A stretch of 6,238 bases of DNA from Pontiella sp. Lineage in GTDB: Bacteria; Verrucomicrobiota; Kiritimatiellia; Kiritimatiellales; Pontiellaceae. The stretch is taken from the NCBI GenBank assembly GCA_029935255.1, contig JAOZKS010000009.1, forward strand, positions 14,184 to 20,421, in the 5' to 3' direction. Below are positions 5,871 through 6,238 of the stretch, one piece after another. The notes beneath the pieces were generated by a model that was not told where the DNA came from, made no database searches, and was given only the letters and a program-made list of their open reading frames with translations. Position 1 is the stretch's first letter, and every line of letters starts with the position of its first letter. A program made the translations under genes and the position numbers.

Positions 5871-6238
5871 CTACGATCCGAGCTGATAGCGAACATAGCG
5901 CTTAATGCTGATCGTATCGCCAATTTCTTTTTCTTTTTCAGCAAGGAGATCGGTGATGGAAACCTTGTCTTCCTTCACAAAGCCCTGTTCAACAAAGCAG
6001 ATCTGGGAGAAGAATTTATTGGTTTTTCCTTTCAGGATGTTGTCGATGATGTTTTCCGGCTTTCCGTCGAGCTGCTTCCGGAAGATTTCCTGTTCGGATT
6101 CCACCAGATCAGCGGGGACTTCATCGCGGGTCAGGTATTGCGGCGCAGCGGCAGCCACGTGCAGGGTTAGATCCTTGGCGAGTTCTCTGAATACCGGGTT
6201 GTTGATGGTGTCGGCATTTTCGTAGCCGAGTTCAATCA
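5871..6238 (-). CDS. tsf: Translation elongation factor Ts, C-terminal part (5' end outside the window)
   Basis: The minus-strand frame is open from the right edge to TAG at 5873-5871, giving about 122 residues. EF-Ts is the guanine nucleotide exchange factor that regenerates EF-Tu-GTP in the cytoplasm. Visible parts match its C-terminal half: NPVFRELAKDLTLHVAAAAPQYLTR, broken here as NPVFRELAKDL and HVAAAAPQYLTR, then DEVPADLVESEQEIFRKQ, GKPENIIDNILKGKTNKFF, and CFVEQGFVKEDKVSI followed by IKRYVRYQLG at the end. The GTG at 6158 encodes the valine of the HVAAA helix and is not the start. The N-terminal EF-Tu-contacting TDF region and the usual rpsB neighbour would lie to the right of the window. 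It ends with TAG, showing that amber is a working stop in an essential gene here. A shared terminator follows. Confidence 0.95.
   Translation of the reverse strand, partial: IELGYENADTINNPVFRELAKDLTLHVAAAAPQYLTRDEVPADLVESEQEIFRKQLDGKPENIIDNILKGKTNKFFSQICFVEQGFVKEDKVSITDLLAEKEKEIGDTISIKRYVRYQLGS

Overview
The window is gene-dense bacterial chromosome from a moderately GC-rich genome. It carries six protein-coding loci, one of them interrupted, and short structured intergenic spacers. It contains housekeeping genes (pyrF, purQ, a DciA-like gene, tsf) and no mobile element, CRISPR array, tRNA or rRNA that I can recognise. The mix of genes and the style of the intergenic repeats would fit a member of the PVC group (Kiritimatiellota or Lentisphaerota-like). 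That placement is an impression, not something the sequence proves.

Layout. (1) Positions 1-2537, plus strand: the C-terminal part of a GT4-type glycosyltransferase, overlapped by 4 bases (ATGA) by a complete GH13 subfamily 18 phosphorylase most like glucosylglycerate phosphorylases. This pair looks like a translationally coupled module for a glucosylglycerate-type compatible solute. (2) 2685-3377, plus: pyrF, preceded by a 15-bp perfect palindrome and a GAAAGGA ribosome binding site. (3) 3378-3619: a 242-bp spacer with an inverted repeat, a plausible sigma-70-type promoter and an ~86-bp long-stem palindromic repeat. (4) 3620-4423, plus: purQ, with the same GAAAGGA ribosome binding site. (5) 4404-5378, minus: a class I mannose-6-phosphate isomerase (manA) that overlaps the purQ end by 20 bases and is cut by one in-frame TAG codon. 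(6) 5441-5824, plus: a DUF721/DciA-type protein, divergent from manA across 62 bases. (7) A bidirectional Rho-independent terminator, then the C-terminal part of tsf (EF-Ts) on the minus strand, running off the right edge.

How the genes relate. The GT4/GH13_18 pair could make and recycle a glycosylated glycerate osmolyte. manA feeds mannose-6-phosphate/GDP-mannose metabolism and could supply a mannosyl donor if the GT4 enzyme is a mannosylglucosylglycerate synthase, but this link is inference. pyrF and purQ serve pyrimidine and purine synthesis but sit in separate transcription contexts.

Most worth a second look: the amber codon inside an otherwise intact manA (TAG is the normal stop of pyrF, purQ and tsf here), the coupled GT4-phosphorylase pair, and the palindromic repeat in the purQ leader. 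I found no convincing new multi-gene system.
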